A stretch of 64,000 bases of DNA from Hofstenia miamia (lineage: Eukaryota; Xenacoelomorpha; Acoela). Location: NCBI GenBank assembly GCA_004352715.1, contig SCFE01000062.1, positions 1,900,840 through 1,964,839 on the forward strand. Direction: 5' to 3'. A program made the translations under genes and the position numbers. The notes under the pieces were generated by a model. It did no database searches and had not been told where the DNA came from. It saw nothing but the letters and a program-made list of their open reading frames with translations. Shown here one piece after another: positions 46,120-57,349 of the stretch. Within the stretch, counting starts at the first letter, position 1. Every line of letters starts with the position of its first letter.

Positions 46120-48180
46120 TATGTATTAATGAATTTGAAATTGTCTTCTTGTTGAAACTTTTGATTTATGTCTGCATATGTTGCAGTGTAGGGGAAGAGA
46201 ATCATCTTCAACAATATGATGTACAGCTTTGGAAAATGTATTCTTGAAGGATTCATTAATAACGGCAAAAAGATTTGATTTATCTAATCCACAGACACTG
46301 GAGTAGTAATGTAATGGTTTTCTAAGTTTCTTCCTATCAGTCATTGTTAAACCAGGAACCCAGACAGCTGATGCATATAGGTAGTGGGCCAAAACGTAGG
46401 TTTTAAATAACGATGTTCTTGAAGAAAGATTAACAAATTTAATGACAGGTGTGATACTGCGGATTGCATAGATAACCGTTTTGACGATATGTTACACATG
46501 TGTTGACCATTTCAGATGACGATGAAGGAAAACACCCTAGAATATTATTTCTGTAGCAGTTGGAAAAATCTGATTATCAAGACTGATGGAAAGTTGAGAT
46601 ATGTCACGAAGTTTCTAACAGTGAGCAATTCTTGATGAGAAGAATATTTCTTTGGAATTTGCGGGGTTCAGTAATAGGTTCTTTCCTTGTGACATATTCA
46701 AAATAGCAGAAGCATAGTATTTGTAATTGTCATATTAATGTTCATATTTATCATTAGTAATCATATAAGGCAGTCGAGTATCGTCCGTATATTTGATAGG
46801 TTGCCTTTTTTCAGGGTTAATGCTTAAAATTTTATTGTTTATATCATTTGTGATATTTGAAAAAAGAGGGCCACTTAAAGGGCCACCTTGAGGAACACTG
46901 ACTTCAACTGGTACACATTCTGAGTATTGCGTTGGGGAGAATTGAACACGTTGTCTCCAGTTATCGATATAAGAATGCAGCCAATTAGCTAACCATGTAT
47001 AATTTAGCAGTTTTTTGTGGAGAACTGTATTAAGAGCAGAACTGTAGTCAAGGAAAAGACTTTTCACAATACAATGGTGAGAAGCATCAATCGTATTTTC
47101 AATGAAATTGATAGTGCATAGAAGAGCATCTGTTGTTGACCGTCCAGAATGGTAAGAAAATTTCATTGGATCCTGATTTTGACCAAGAATATCAAAAAAC
47201 CTGGCGAGGACTAGACGATCCAATCATCTGGCTGTAGGATTAAAATATTTTGGATCACATGTCGAGACATTGCTTTTTTAGGGATTGGATGTATGATTGC
47301 ATGTTTGTCATGAATCTGAATATTGGCAGTTTAAAATAGACCTTTCGTAAATCAAAAAGTAAGGTAAAGCCAGCTGTTCTGAAAACTTTAAAAAATACAC
47401 GAGGTGTTGCATTTAACAGCTTGCAGAACTTGTTGAACATCATGTACAGAGATTGTAGGGGGATAACAATCACTAGTTATTCTGTTGAACAAAGTCTTCT
47501 TCACATGTTCTGAATTAAATCGTGTAAACAATTTATTAAAAGAGTTGGCATCGTCCTTTGTTAACTGAGATTTATTTTTGGACCTTTGAAACGATAACCT
47601 AGCTCACTATAGAGTTATTCTTTAGACATTGATAACACCTCTGATTATCGTAGAGCAAGAACTGTTCTGTTGATAGCTTTTTTGTTTTGTTGCAGAGGGA
47701 ATGATTGCAATTGCGAAAAGCTTCTTGTTTTACTTTCATTAAATATCGTAGCTCAACTGAATTTGTAATATGTCTAAAAGTCCTTTGGTTTGGCACTCGT
47801 AGCATTTTGAACAACGAATTCTATTTATTTTTTATGGTTTCAGTAAGTTGATCAATACCAAGTGCTGAATAGTCAAATATTGCCCATTCAGTACTTTCGA
47901 GTTGATAACATATTTTATCAATGTCATAAACAATATAAGAACAGTTAAATTTAGGAGTCAAGAAAATAGCATTGTGGTAACTATCAGATGAACCTACTAG
48001 AACAATAATATCAACAGTATACACGTCTGATCTAGTGATATACACAACATCTAGTTGGTTGTTAGAGTTAGCAAAGGCTGGTTCATTGACGATGTTGGCA
48101 AGATTAATTAATACAAAACGAATGCGTGCATTTGCAGGAAGAAATCAAATTGGAGTATGATCTACAGTGAAAATATTCTT
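46120..48180 (-). mobile_element. degenerate LINE, endonuclease end to RT and C-terminus
   Basis: Reading the minus strand from 48180: LDVVYITRSDVY and LVGSSDSYHNAIFLTP, the end of an apurinic-type endonuclease (SDHN-like motif). A linker follows (47814-47599). Then at 47223-46735 the RT core: FSYHSGRSTTDALL, SLFLDYSSALNTV (the DFSSAFNT catalytic motif A with L for F), VPQGGPLSGPLFS (VPQGSxLGPxLF), and KYTDDTRL (the FADD motif with Thr). The C-terminal part at 46392-46126 has MAHYLYASAVWVPG and PLHYYSSVCG. Several frame changes and stops are present, so it is inactive. Motif style suggests the CR1/L2/Jockey group. It is inserted antisense in the last synaptotagmin intron. Confidence 0.85.
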
Positions 48181-51100
48181 CGAAGAAACCCATATTTTAT
48201 CTAGAAAATGCTGTTGCAATCGAAAAAAGCAAAACCATGATACATGAATGGCCCGCATGATTCACGCGGCCCAATTTAGCTAAGATATATGAAATTGTCC
48301 GAAAACGGATAATATTAAAAGTTGGGAATATTTGGCCAGCCTTTTTGCTATCTTGAACACATATTGATAGTGTGTACAATTGCATGAACCGCTACTAAAT
48401 ATATATAATTAATAAGACTATCGTTATTTTGTAAAACTTTGAACATAAAATTTATCTTATAGATATTGAAAATTCGTATTTTGTTTAGTCATTTATAGGA
48501 ATTGCTGTTTGCTAATTGAATATACCTCCATAATTTAAGTAAATTAATGTGCTTAAATCGAATTGCAATTTCATGTCCCCAAGAAATTTCTACTATTTAA
48601 CTCAATTGTTAGCTTTCACATCTATTTGTCTAGCTAATTCGCAATTAAATTCGAAATAAATTTTATTTTTTTGTCTTCTTCTTAGCCATAGACTACCGGT
48701 CACAGCTTTGTTTTTTAAAATTTCTAACAGTGAAATATTACAAATAACCAATTAATATTGATGGAACTAAAATCTAATTTATAAATATATATACAATTAG
48801 AACTTTGCACGCTGATGAAAACGTAGCACTTAACCGCAATATTTAATCATCAATGCCATCTGATGGCAGACAACATCATCGCAACTCAAATCCTCTTAAC
48901 ACTTTTAAGTAGGACCCGCCTAGTCATATCCTCGTAGCACTCATAATGTTTCATTTTATGGCCTAGGTTCCCAATAGCTATACTGATATAAAATGAAACG
49001 ACCAAGAACGTCGTAACTTTGAATTAGATACATATTAACTTTGCACCATAAAATTATTACAGCTTATATATAATTTGAATACAACATTTTATTGCAAATA
49101 AATCTAAAATGAATAATTTCTAACTAAGAAATTTGTAGTGATTCATGGGCCCCAAAATTTAATAGATTTCATCAACAATAAATATTTAATCGAACAAATT
49201 AATCAATTAATCGAATATATATACCGGTATATATATATATAAATGCAAAAAATTTGCCGTGAAGTACAATTATCCTTTTTTGAATTGTGTCGATTTTTAA
49301 TGGGCACCCTTTACATAAAAGCATTTTCCGAATTGAAAATTGCAAGGACTTTGTTTGGCTGCCTTTAAAAATGATGTTCTAGGCTTCTATCATACGGTAC
49401 TCAATGATGAAAAATCAAGTAAGAAATTCCTGAAGAATTAATTGATCCTCTAAAAAGATAAGCTCCCAATACTCAATGAGAAAGCGATCATTGCTCATAT
49501 AAATAAATAAAAAATTATGAAACGAAGAATAAAATGTTCAAAAGAAGAATTGAAAAAGGAATTTGAAACTGTATTTGGCATTGCAAAGTTAAAAATCATA
49601 AATTCAAAGATGAAATTACAAAAGGGTATAAGAATTTATAGGATTCTTATCATGCTGCGACAGATATGTCTGTAATAGAAAATCCTGGAAGGAGGGATGA
49701 TAATATTTCAGCATTTTGAGAATATAGGAAACTCGCAAATTCTCAAAAATAAAATGAAAATCACTTTATTGTCTTATTGCTTATTTTCTATTATCTAGTT
49801 GTAGGACTATAATGGAAAAGTCAGTTGTACTCATTGTGTTTGAGAATATATATCTTGTTTATTTTCAATATGAATTACTTAAAGGTTCACTTTCATTTAT
49901 TTTTGTTGGTGTATTATTTTCAAACAAGTAATTTCATCATTTGACAGACTTGAGAATTGTTTACTATTTTAAATGTAATATATACAGAATACAATCTAAA
50001 TTCAGGGATTGATATTACAGAGCTTATTTAAGTTATTTTCAAATGTAATTTTTTTCTTTTTCCAAATTTTATTGTTGTCATAAATCCTTAAAACCAATTC
50101 ATCTTGTTCTACTAAATTTTTTCATCATTTTATAATTTTTTAAATAGCATATAATAAAACAGGTTTTATCAACTTTCAAATCACACATTTCAATGTATAG
50201 CAATTAATCTAAACTTGCCCTAGATTTTTTTCATATAATGTTATAATAGCTTCTAATATCTACCACTGTGATGGAACCGCTACAGGGTGACATTCCTTTC
50301 TTCATACCTACATACATAAGAGTCTAAGCATAATTATATTATAATAAATTGTTATAAAACAAAATTTCATATATGATAAAAATTGTGTTTAAAGCAGAAT
50401 CCGCACAATATGGGTATTATGGTATAATAATGGATTTTTATATATATGTATAGTATATACTATATAATACCACGTATACTACGTATAATGGAATATTATA
50501 AAGTGAGAATTTCTATAATTTTAATCCTATTACAAGGCCTTAATAGAACTAATTATGCAACCTACCATTTTATAAAAACGGATTTTAACGCATTAAGAAG
50601 GAGGGGCAAAATTTTGGAATACTATTTCGTGTTTACATATGGCAAGGTATTGATGCCTAGATTTTGTAGCTAATTCGCAATGTAATAGAAATTGCTCGAT
50701 GATTTTACTCAAAAAGACAACAAAATCTTTTTATAAGCTGTAGTCAAAAGATTGCTTAGCAGAAATCATGTAGAATCTTACAATGTACATGCAAAGTAAG
50801 GCTGATGCAAGCAAGAAAACTTGTCAGACCCAACACTACACTGCTGACTTTAATGCCAATGATAGTTAGAAACACCTGCTAAAAAAAGTTCATATTTTTG
50901 GAATTTTGTGTCTAGTGCTAATTTCCGTTAAGAGCAATAATTTCCTTAACGGATTTTGGCATATTATGCACTCCACATAGGCTTTACAAATTTTCAAAAA
51001 CAAATTGTCATGCACTTGATGATGTTTTCCCAAATATTACCATGATGCAAAATATAGATAAAATTCATTAAAATCCAGATATAGTTTATCCAAACTAGTA

Positions 51101-51428
51101 GAGTTTTATTTATTCAAATTAGTGTTAATAAACAGCAAGTTTCTTATTTAACATAAATTTAATAATGGTATCCTTAGGGATTCAAACCATGTAATGTCAA
51201 TACATTTGCTACCGACAGAAAATATATTTTGAAAGATAAGTAGCCTGTTAATAACTAACAGTTGTTCAACTTCAAAATCGATAAGTGGTTTACAAATCAT
51301 AGAGTAAATCTATGCGATCAGAATATATATTTTTCGAAAGCACTATTTATATAATTAGAATGTGCAGCCATTAATTGTAATTATATTTCTCATTTTAAAG
51401 TCCTTTTTGGAAACGAAAATGTATTTAG
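48181..51428. other. last part of the synaptotagmin intron
   Basis: AT-rich. It holds a GC-richer patch at 48820-49020 with the near-palindrome TGCCATCTGATGGCA and an 11-bp inverted repeat (GTTTCATTTTA ... TAAAATGAAAC) at 48949-48999, and a TA array at 49218-49241. Broken open stretches at 49320-49720 are Lys-rich and not recognised. Confidence 0.5.
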
Positions 51429-51574
51429 GCGACAATCTGATAGGGCGTGTCACTCTCGGCCCGTTCATGTACGCAAGGGGAAAAGAGCTAGAGCATTGGG
51501 AGGAAATGATCGCTCGTCCCAAGGAGCAGATTCGAAAATGGCACCATCTAATCAGCGGAAGTGATCAAATCTAA
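51429..51574 (+). CDS. last synaptotagmin exon: C2B end and stop
   Basis: Phase 1 entry after acceptor AATGTATTTAG at 51428. Joined to the previous exon it reads KHNGAKGDNLIGRV, which lines up with the loop-3 pattern DxDxxxxNDxIGxV. The Asp positions are Lys, Asn and Asn, so loop 3 lacks calcium ligands. It continues GKELEHWEEMIARPKEQIR and WHHL, matching the HWxxML...WHxL end that is near-universal in synaptotagmin C2B, then a short tail GSDQI and TAA at 51572. An apparently open frame continues upstream to 51362, and AAAG at 51400 is a possible acceptor in the wrong phase; 51429 was chosen because it restores both phase and alignment. Confidence 0.92.
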
Positions 51575-53577
51575 TTGCTTTAACCACTGTATTAATGCAG
51601 TTCCCTGATAGCGAGACTGGAGTTTTTGGATTCACTAGTTATTGATTTACTTTGTCAATAGACAAGCGCTGTGGATTTCTAGATTTTGTATTAATTTTAA
51701 ATTTAATTTGTTTTTAAGGATTGAAAGCATTTAATATAATAGGCAAACGAAGACATTCGACGCCTTTGAAATGTTCTCCTATTATATGGCAGTACAACAA
51801 ATGCAGCATGTGATTCGTGATGCGAGTCTATTGACAGCACATATTAAGCATTCTACTTATAAAGATAAAGACTATTCAAAACATATACACAATATGAAGT
51901 TAATTAAAAGACATTTTTGCACATTGCTCTGAAAGTTTCATTATTAACATTAAAACAGCTTAGTAATTTTGGGAAAACTTTAGTAGTTCTTGAAAAAAAT
52001 GTGTAAGCGATTATAACTCAAAAATTAATAATGATACTAAAAATCTAATGGCATCACAGCATAGAGAAGTGTCTTCCTTAGCTGTCATTCTCAGGCCTCT
52101 GACTTGGCTCACAGCATGTGTAGAAAATAGGAATTTAAAAACACAGTTAATCTTTTCAAGAACTTTCGGCACATAATACACTTTAGCGTAAATTTTAGAA
52201 ATTACATTCCAGTAATTTCATCAATATATATGTTCATGCATCTTAATAGGTTTGCAAAATATCTCTTGAAAATGTGCAGAAACAATTTGTCCACCTAGAG
52301 GGACACCAAGCTGTTTAAGGTTAAAATACGTTGACTTTACGCAAATTAATACACATCTAGGTCTCCAACTCCCGCTCAAGAATTTTCTCAAAGATTTTAC
52401 AAAGTATTAAAATGACGAAAATATTTCAATGACGTCTACAAGTTTAAAGCGCTAATCGTTCATATGCACTCTGCTATGGATTTACTGATGCTAAGTTGAG
52501 TGATTAAACGATCATATGAATGGGAGAGTACAGGGTAGCAAATGTTTGATTAAGCGCCTTAAGGAAATCAAAACCCCACTAAATACGTAATGAAGTCAAT
52601 TTTAATTTTATCCACTCCAAATCTTAAAACTGTACTCGCTCCTGACTATATGCATAGAAAAAACAAATATTTAGGTCAAAACAATATTCAATCAAATCAA
52701 ATTTTTCCATTAATAGCCAAGTAAAAATATTATTCATAATTCGTAATTGCCTGACAACATGAATTAAATATTTTCTATTGAATTGAAACCTGTAGTATGA
52801 GCACCAACAGACGTACAAGACAATTGTGGAGCGTTCTCATTACAATAATTAATTGATGCATCAAAGTTTTTCGCAATAAATAATGAAATTTTTACTAAAA
52901 ATGTTTCGATTTTCTTGTGATACGTTTTTGAATTAAACGTTTTGCGTTTGTGCAAGAAAATACCCGTAAATGACATCGTTCAATATATTGAAGTAAAATA
53001 TGTTCATAGAGATTTCTTAAATATATTTTATGAATCATCTATGGCACAATTTTACAGATTATATCTGTATGATTGCGTTTGGCACTCATGGGTTTAATGC
53101 ATATGCAAAATCGATCAATATTGGTATTTAGAAAAACTAATTCTTAAAATGATTGAATCTTTGTCTTAAGTTCGTATTCAATGAAATTAAGTCTATACGG
53201 TTCAAATTTAATATGACTTTATTGAGCTGAAATTACTTTATATCATTAATACAATGTCACCCCAAGCTTTATTAAAAAATTAATTCATACATATATTTAT
53301 CAAATATTTTAGTATAAAATCCAAAGCAGTACAAAAAATGTACTACATTTTTAATATCATGTTGGGAGAGTGAATAAAATATTTGGAGAATTTGCTTTGA
53401 AAACATCAACAAAGACCTTATCACTATGACATTCTTTTATTAATATTGGAGGCTCAATTCACTGGTATTAATCATTATAACACGGCGGATTTCTGATTAT
53501 TAATTGCAGCTGTTTTTTATGTGCAAACATTTGTGTACCCTTTTAATGTCAAACTAACAATCTAGGAAACAATTTAT
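51575..53577. other. region between the two convergent genes
   Basis: AT-rich, with the synaptotagmin stop on the left and the EGF-gene stop on the right. It should hold both 3' UTRs. ATTAAA at 51903 and 51949 are possible + strand poly(A) signals but are weak evidence in such AT-rich DNA. No coding domain seen. Confidence 0.5.
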
Positions 53578-53657
53578 TTATATGCAAACAAATGAACCGT
53601 ATGTGTTGATACACTGCTCTTGAGAATTGCAAGGGTTGATAATGCATTCATCAATAT
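53578..53657 (-). CDS. truncated calcium-binding EGF exon with stop
   Basis: Read on the minus strand: acceptor TTATTTTCTTTAG, then phase-1 entry giving DIDECIINPCNSQEQCIN and TYGSFVCI, then TAA. This is a cbEGF module (D-I-D-E-C start; CxNxxxxFxC hydroxylation-type motif) that stops where Cys5 should follow, leaving the module without its last third. AATAAA overlaps and directly follows the stop. Either the gene truly ends in a broken module, or this is an alternative or intronic end, or a base error hides the real continuation. It is the last exon recognised in this gene and lies 45 bp after the preceding EGF exon. Confidence 0.7.
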
Positions 53658-53701
53658 CTAAAGAAAATAATTTTTAAGAGTATAAAAAACCGTGACATCA
53701 C

Positions 53702-53839
53702 CTTCACATCCTGTATTTATTGCACGAAGTGAACGTTGCATAAGCTGAAAGCCTTTCCGACACTCACACATATATGATCCATGTAAATTTATGCATAGGT
53801 GGTGGCATTTATGACTGCCATCTTCACATTCATTTACAT
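53702..53839 (-). CDS. calcium-binding EGF exon
   Basis: Minus strand: acceptor ATTCTTTCAG, donor GTGATG, phase 1 in and out, 138 bp. The module reads DVNECEDGSHKCHHLCIN, then LHGSYMCECRKGFQL and ends near NTGCEG. Six cysteines in EGF spacing, the DxNEC calcium-ligand start, and the CxNxxxxYxCxC consensus for Asn beta-hydroxylation are all present. Such modules occur in tandem in secreted or cell-surface matrix proteins of the fibrillin, fibulin and related types. The 1-1 phase allows modules to be added or skipped without shifting frame. Confidence 0.9.
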
Positions 53840-55793
53840 CTGAAAGAATAGTGGTTAATACATTGTCGGCATGCACTAGAAATGACTATGAATGGTAAGT
53901 TTAAGAGACTTTTAACTCATTTTTTAACTGTTGAAAATGTGAGAGGAAATAGCTTTGTAAAGTAAGAAATTTAATGCATCACAATGTCTGCCTGCAATTT
54001 GCTGTTCACTGTGCAGGTTGAGATTATTGTACTGGAACATAAAACGAATACCAATTATGTGAAAATGGGGATCAATAATGCTATGCAACAAAGTGATTTT
54101 GTTACCAATTAAATTGGAAAAATGTCATTTTCTAATGGCATGTAGATACAGATTTCGTGATAGTGTGTTTTCAAAGCTAATTGCAATTTGTTATTGGCCA
54201 AACATTCTACACTAATAGATTTAATAAATGAGTAGAAATGACGAAAATATGTTTTATGCTCACAGGGTTTAATAGTTGTATGAAAAACTTCTACTATTTC
54301 ATGTACTATCAAGTTGCTGTCCCATATCCACTTCTGTAATCAGTATCCGTTTTGAGATATTTGATATTCGTTTCAAATTTAGCACAAACCCAATTATTAT
54401 ATACCAACAAATATATAAAACTATAAATATTTTTGTGTGTAAAATAATTCAGCAACTAATTTTGTAGTACAATTGCTTTTTAATATTCAAATTCAATGTC
54501 TATGAGGTCTAGCAGAGCTATGCATTAAATTTATAATGTTTCTGACTACATAACAAAATTAACTTAGATTCAAATCAAATTAACAAAATATTTATTTCTA
54601 TCGTCAGAATTTGAATAAACACACGTCAAAATCTATATCGATTACCTATAGGAAAGGTTGTTTAGTATTCAAGCACATTTTATTTACTATTGCATATTTT
54701 AGTTGTTTCAAAAGGCAAATGACAGAGGCTGCAAAAATTTCACTGGATTACAAAAATATAAGTACATAATTTTTTGCATTTGTATCAGCAAAGACAACAC
54801 AAACTTCAACACAAATAAAAATCTCATGAATTAATTAATTTTGTGGAATCAGATTTGAACAAACTTCAGCTTTTACTTGAAATACTCAATATATTTACAT
54901 GGAGTTCACAACTCCTAACCTCAGTATAATTGAGAAGTTTATTATTTACAGGAAGAAGATTTATTGCTTTTCCGAAATTATATTAATCTATATTCTGTAG
55001 TTTAACTAGTTTCTGACGCATGATATCAACTTTTGCTGGTATAAAGTCTAGGATGAGTAAATTTGACTCCACTAGTGTTAATTATCATAAATAATTGGAT
55101 TTTAGGTTACATATAATCATATTTAGAAAACGAACCTTTTGAGTAAAACTTGTATACGTCTAAGTCCTTTCAAAATTGCATTGTCTTAATTAGCAATGCT
55201 AGTTACAGTATTGGATAAATAAAATTTGATAAATAAAATAATGAATAAGACGTACTTTATTCAAAATACTTTTAGCATTTCTTCCCATGTCATTCAAAAT
55301 TGAAAATTAATTGGAAAAATATTAAAGAAAATTTTGTTTTCTTACCTTGTTACTAATGAATATATAATAAGAGAATTCCTTTTATATGCAATATTATTCA
55401 TTGCATCATTGCATTGTTGTTGTAGTACATAATAAACATATTTGTTTTTCAAATCTTGCTCTTGAACTGATATTAATGAATTCAAATCTCCATTAGTGAT
55501 TAAATTTGATATCATTTTACTATTAAAATTTATCAAAGTTTTATTAATTGTTCATTTCTAATTTACAAATATTTTGTAGAAAATATATTAAGTTGCTTTG
55601 TAAAAAATTGCATAAAAAATTTATATTTTTCATAAAATTTACATCAATATAGGTTCTAGAATGATGTGGTTTAGACAATATTGTTAAGAAAATTTCAAAA
55701 ATACAATTTTTTGCAGTCCTAAGAAAGCTACAATCGAGTGTTAAACTTTATAACTATTTGAATGTTGCTGTGCTATTAAAATGTGAATGTTAC
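53840..55793. other. intron of the EGF gene
   Basis: AT-rich; no exon or mobile element was recognised. Confidence 0.6.
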
Positions 55794-55889
55794 CGTCAGC
55801 GCAGAAGTCTCCTTTAAATCCAGGTAGGCAAGAAAGTTTACCATCATAATTGCAGAAAGAGTGTTCATTCAAAATGTCGTCGCATTTAT
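55794..55889 (-). CDS. short EGF-like exon with four cysteines
   Basis: Minus strand: acceptor ATTATAG, donor GTAACA, phase 1 in and out, 96 bp. It reads DKCDDILNEHSFCNYDGKL, then SCLPGFKGDFCADG. CLPGFKGDFC is the C-terminal EGF signature CxxGFxGxxC, but only four cysteines are visible instead of six, so the module is either atypical or lost one disulphide. Same strand and phase as the flanking EGF exons, so it fits the same gene. The missing cysteines have not been located in a neighbouring exon. Confidence 0.75.
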
Positions 55890-56447
55890 CTATAATACAT
55901 ATTATCACGACAAATTTTTGAGTCAAAAGTAAAAGACTTTTCATCAAATTTAACACAAATTTATACTTTTTAAGAATTAATTAATAAAGCAAAGCACCTC
56001 CGTTAGTAAATAACCTCTCAAAAACGAAAAGCAATCTTCATCAACTCTTTAAAATCAGTTTATAGGATTCATATAAAAGTTCATTTGTAGCCATTCCACT
56101 TTTTTCAATTTTAAAATTTCAAGCAATGCACTAAAGGCTCTTGTAAAAACTGTTGAGCAATGATATTTGAGGATAGATCACATACAAATATTGCTTAGAC
56201 ATGCGAGTGCTTAAACTTTAATAGTTAATTATTAGATTGTTGGAGAAACGATATATGTAATGTAATTCAGGTAAAACTATTTTTAAATGGCAATGAATTT
56301 AAAATAAATTAATGTCGATACCATAGAATGAATTGAAGAAGCAGGTGGTTCATATAGAAAATTTATAATAAAATATTTATTTCATTCATAATATAAACAG
56401 AAAAATGTTAATATAGAACATCGCGAAAGGTATTTATGAATAAAAAT

Positions 56448-56471
56448 TATATATATATATATATATATATT
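56448..56471. repeat. (TA)n microsatellite
   Basis: Short TA array ahead of the duplicated segment. Confidence 0.9.
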
Positions 56472-56516
56472 AGGGCTGTAGCATTACATGATAATCAGCA
56501 TGTTAAAGCATGACAT

Positions 56517-56803
56517 GAAGAACAGGAAAAACATGACATAAAATTTTAAAACATGATAAATGAATTTTAAATTATGGGCATACTCAGATCTCTGGCAATG
56601 CTTCACTAAAATATTATTACCAGCCCAGGTGTTCCGAATCTTCAACTGGATCATCCCCGTAATCAGCTAAGCAGTGGCCAATAAGTGAGGCTTTCGCATC
56701 TTTTTCCTGGAATTAAATCCAAGCGTTTGTTTGAAAGAAAATTCAAATGTCACATCTAACAACAATAGTCAGTATAAGCTTGAAAAATTGAATTTCGATA
56801 AGT
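56517..56803. repeat. 287-bp duplication, copy A
   Basis: Repeated apparently without change at 56825-57111 after a run of 21 N (56804-56824). Almost certainly a scaffolding artefact in which a negative gap was written as N. Confidence 0.95.
56621..56706 (-). CDS. possible unidentified exon (copy in duplication A)
   Basis: Minus strand: acceptor GGATTTAATTCCAG and donor GTAATA enclose 86 bp that read EKDAKASLIGHCLADYGDD then PVEDSEHLGW. Phase is 0 in, 2 out, unlike the 1-1 EGF exons, so if real it belongs to a different gene, or to a domain not built of EGF units. It lies inside an intron of the EGF gene on the same strand. The higher GC and clean splice sites make it look coding, but I recognise no domain. 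It recurs at 56929-57014 only because of the assembly duplication. Confidence 0.35.
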
Positions 56804-56824
56804 NNNNNNNNNNNNNNNNNNNNN

Positions 56825-57111
56825 GAAGAACAGGAAAAACATGACATAAAATTTTAAAACATGATAAATGAATTTTAAATTATGGGCATACTCAGATCTC
56901 TGGCAATGCTTCACTAAAATATTATTACCAGCCCAGGTGTTCCGAATCTTCAACTGGATCATCCCCGTAATCAGCTAAGCAGTGGCCAATAAGTGAGGCT
57001 TTCGCATCTTTTTCCTGGAATTAAATCCAAGCGTTTGTTTGAAAGAAAATTCAAATGTCACATCTAACAACAATAGTCAGTATAAGCTTGAAAAATTGAA
57101 TTTCGATAAGT
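56825..57111. repeat. 287-bp duplication, copy B
   Basis: Second copy of 56517-56803 (offset 308). It continues into unique sequence at 57112. Confidence 0.95.
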
Positions 57112-57349
57112 GCAAGCATTTGGAGACACTGCTTCATCATTGGGCATTTCTGAGCGAAACAAGATTTGCTTATTAACCAACTCTACTATAATTATATTTG
57201 ATGCCTGGAAGTTAAGGACATGTTGTTTTTGGTCAAACGAGCACATGCATCATATAATGCTGTATCTGTCAAAGAAAATAAATGCATTTTGTTGTTAGTA
57301 AAATTGAAAAAACATTGAAGGGTTTTGGGGAATTTTTATATTTTTGTTA

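Noticed and set aside
52764-52976. Minus-strand Cys-containing frame downstream of the EGF exons
   Set aside because: Checked as the missing end of the EGF module; cysteine spacing and splice sites do not fit.
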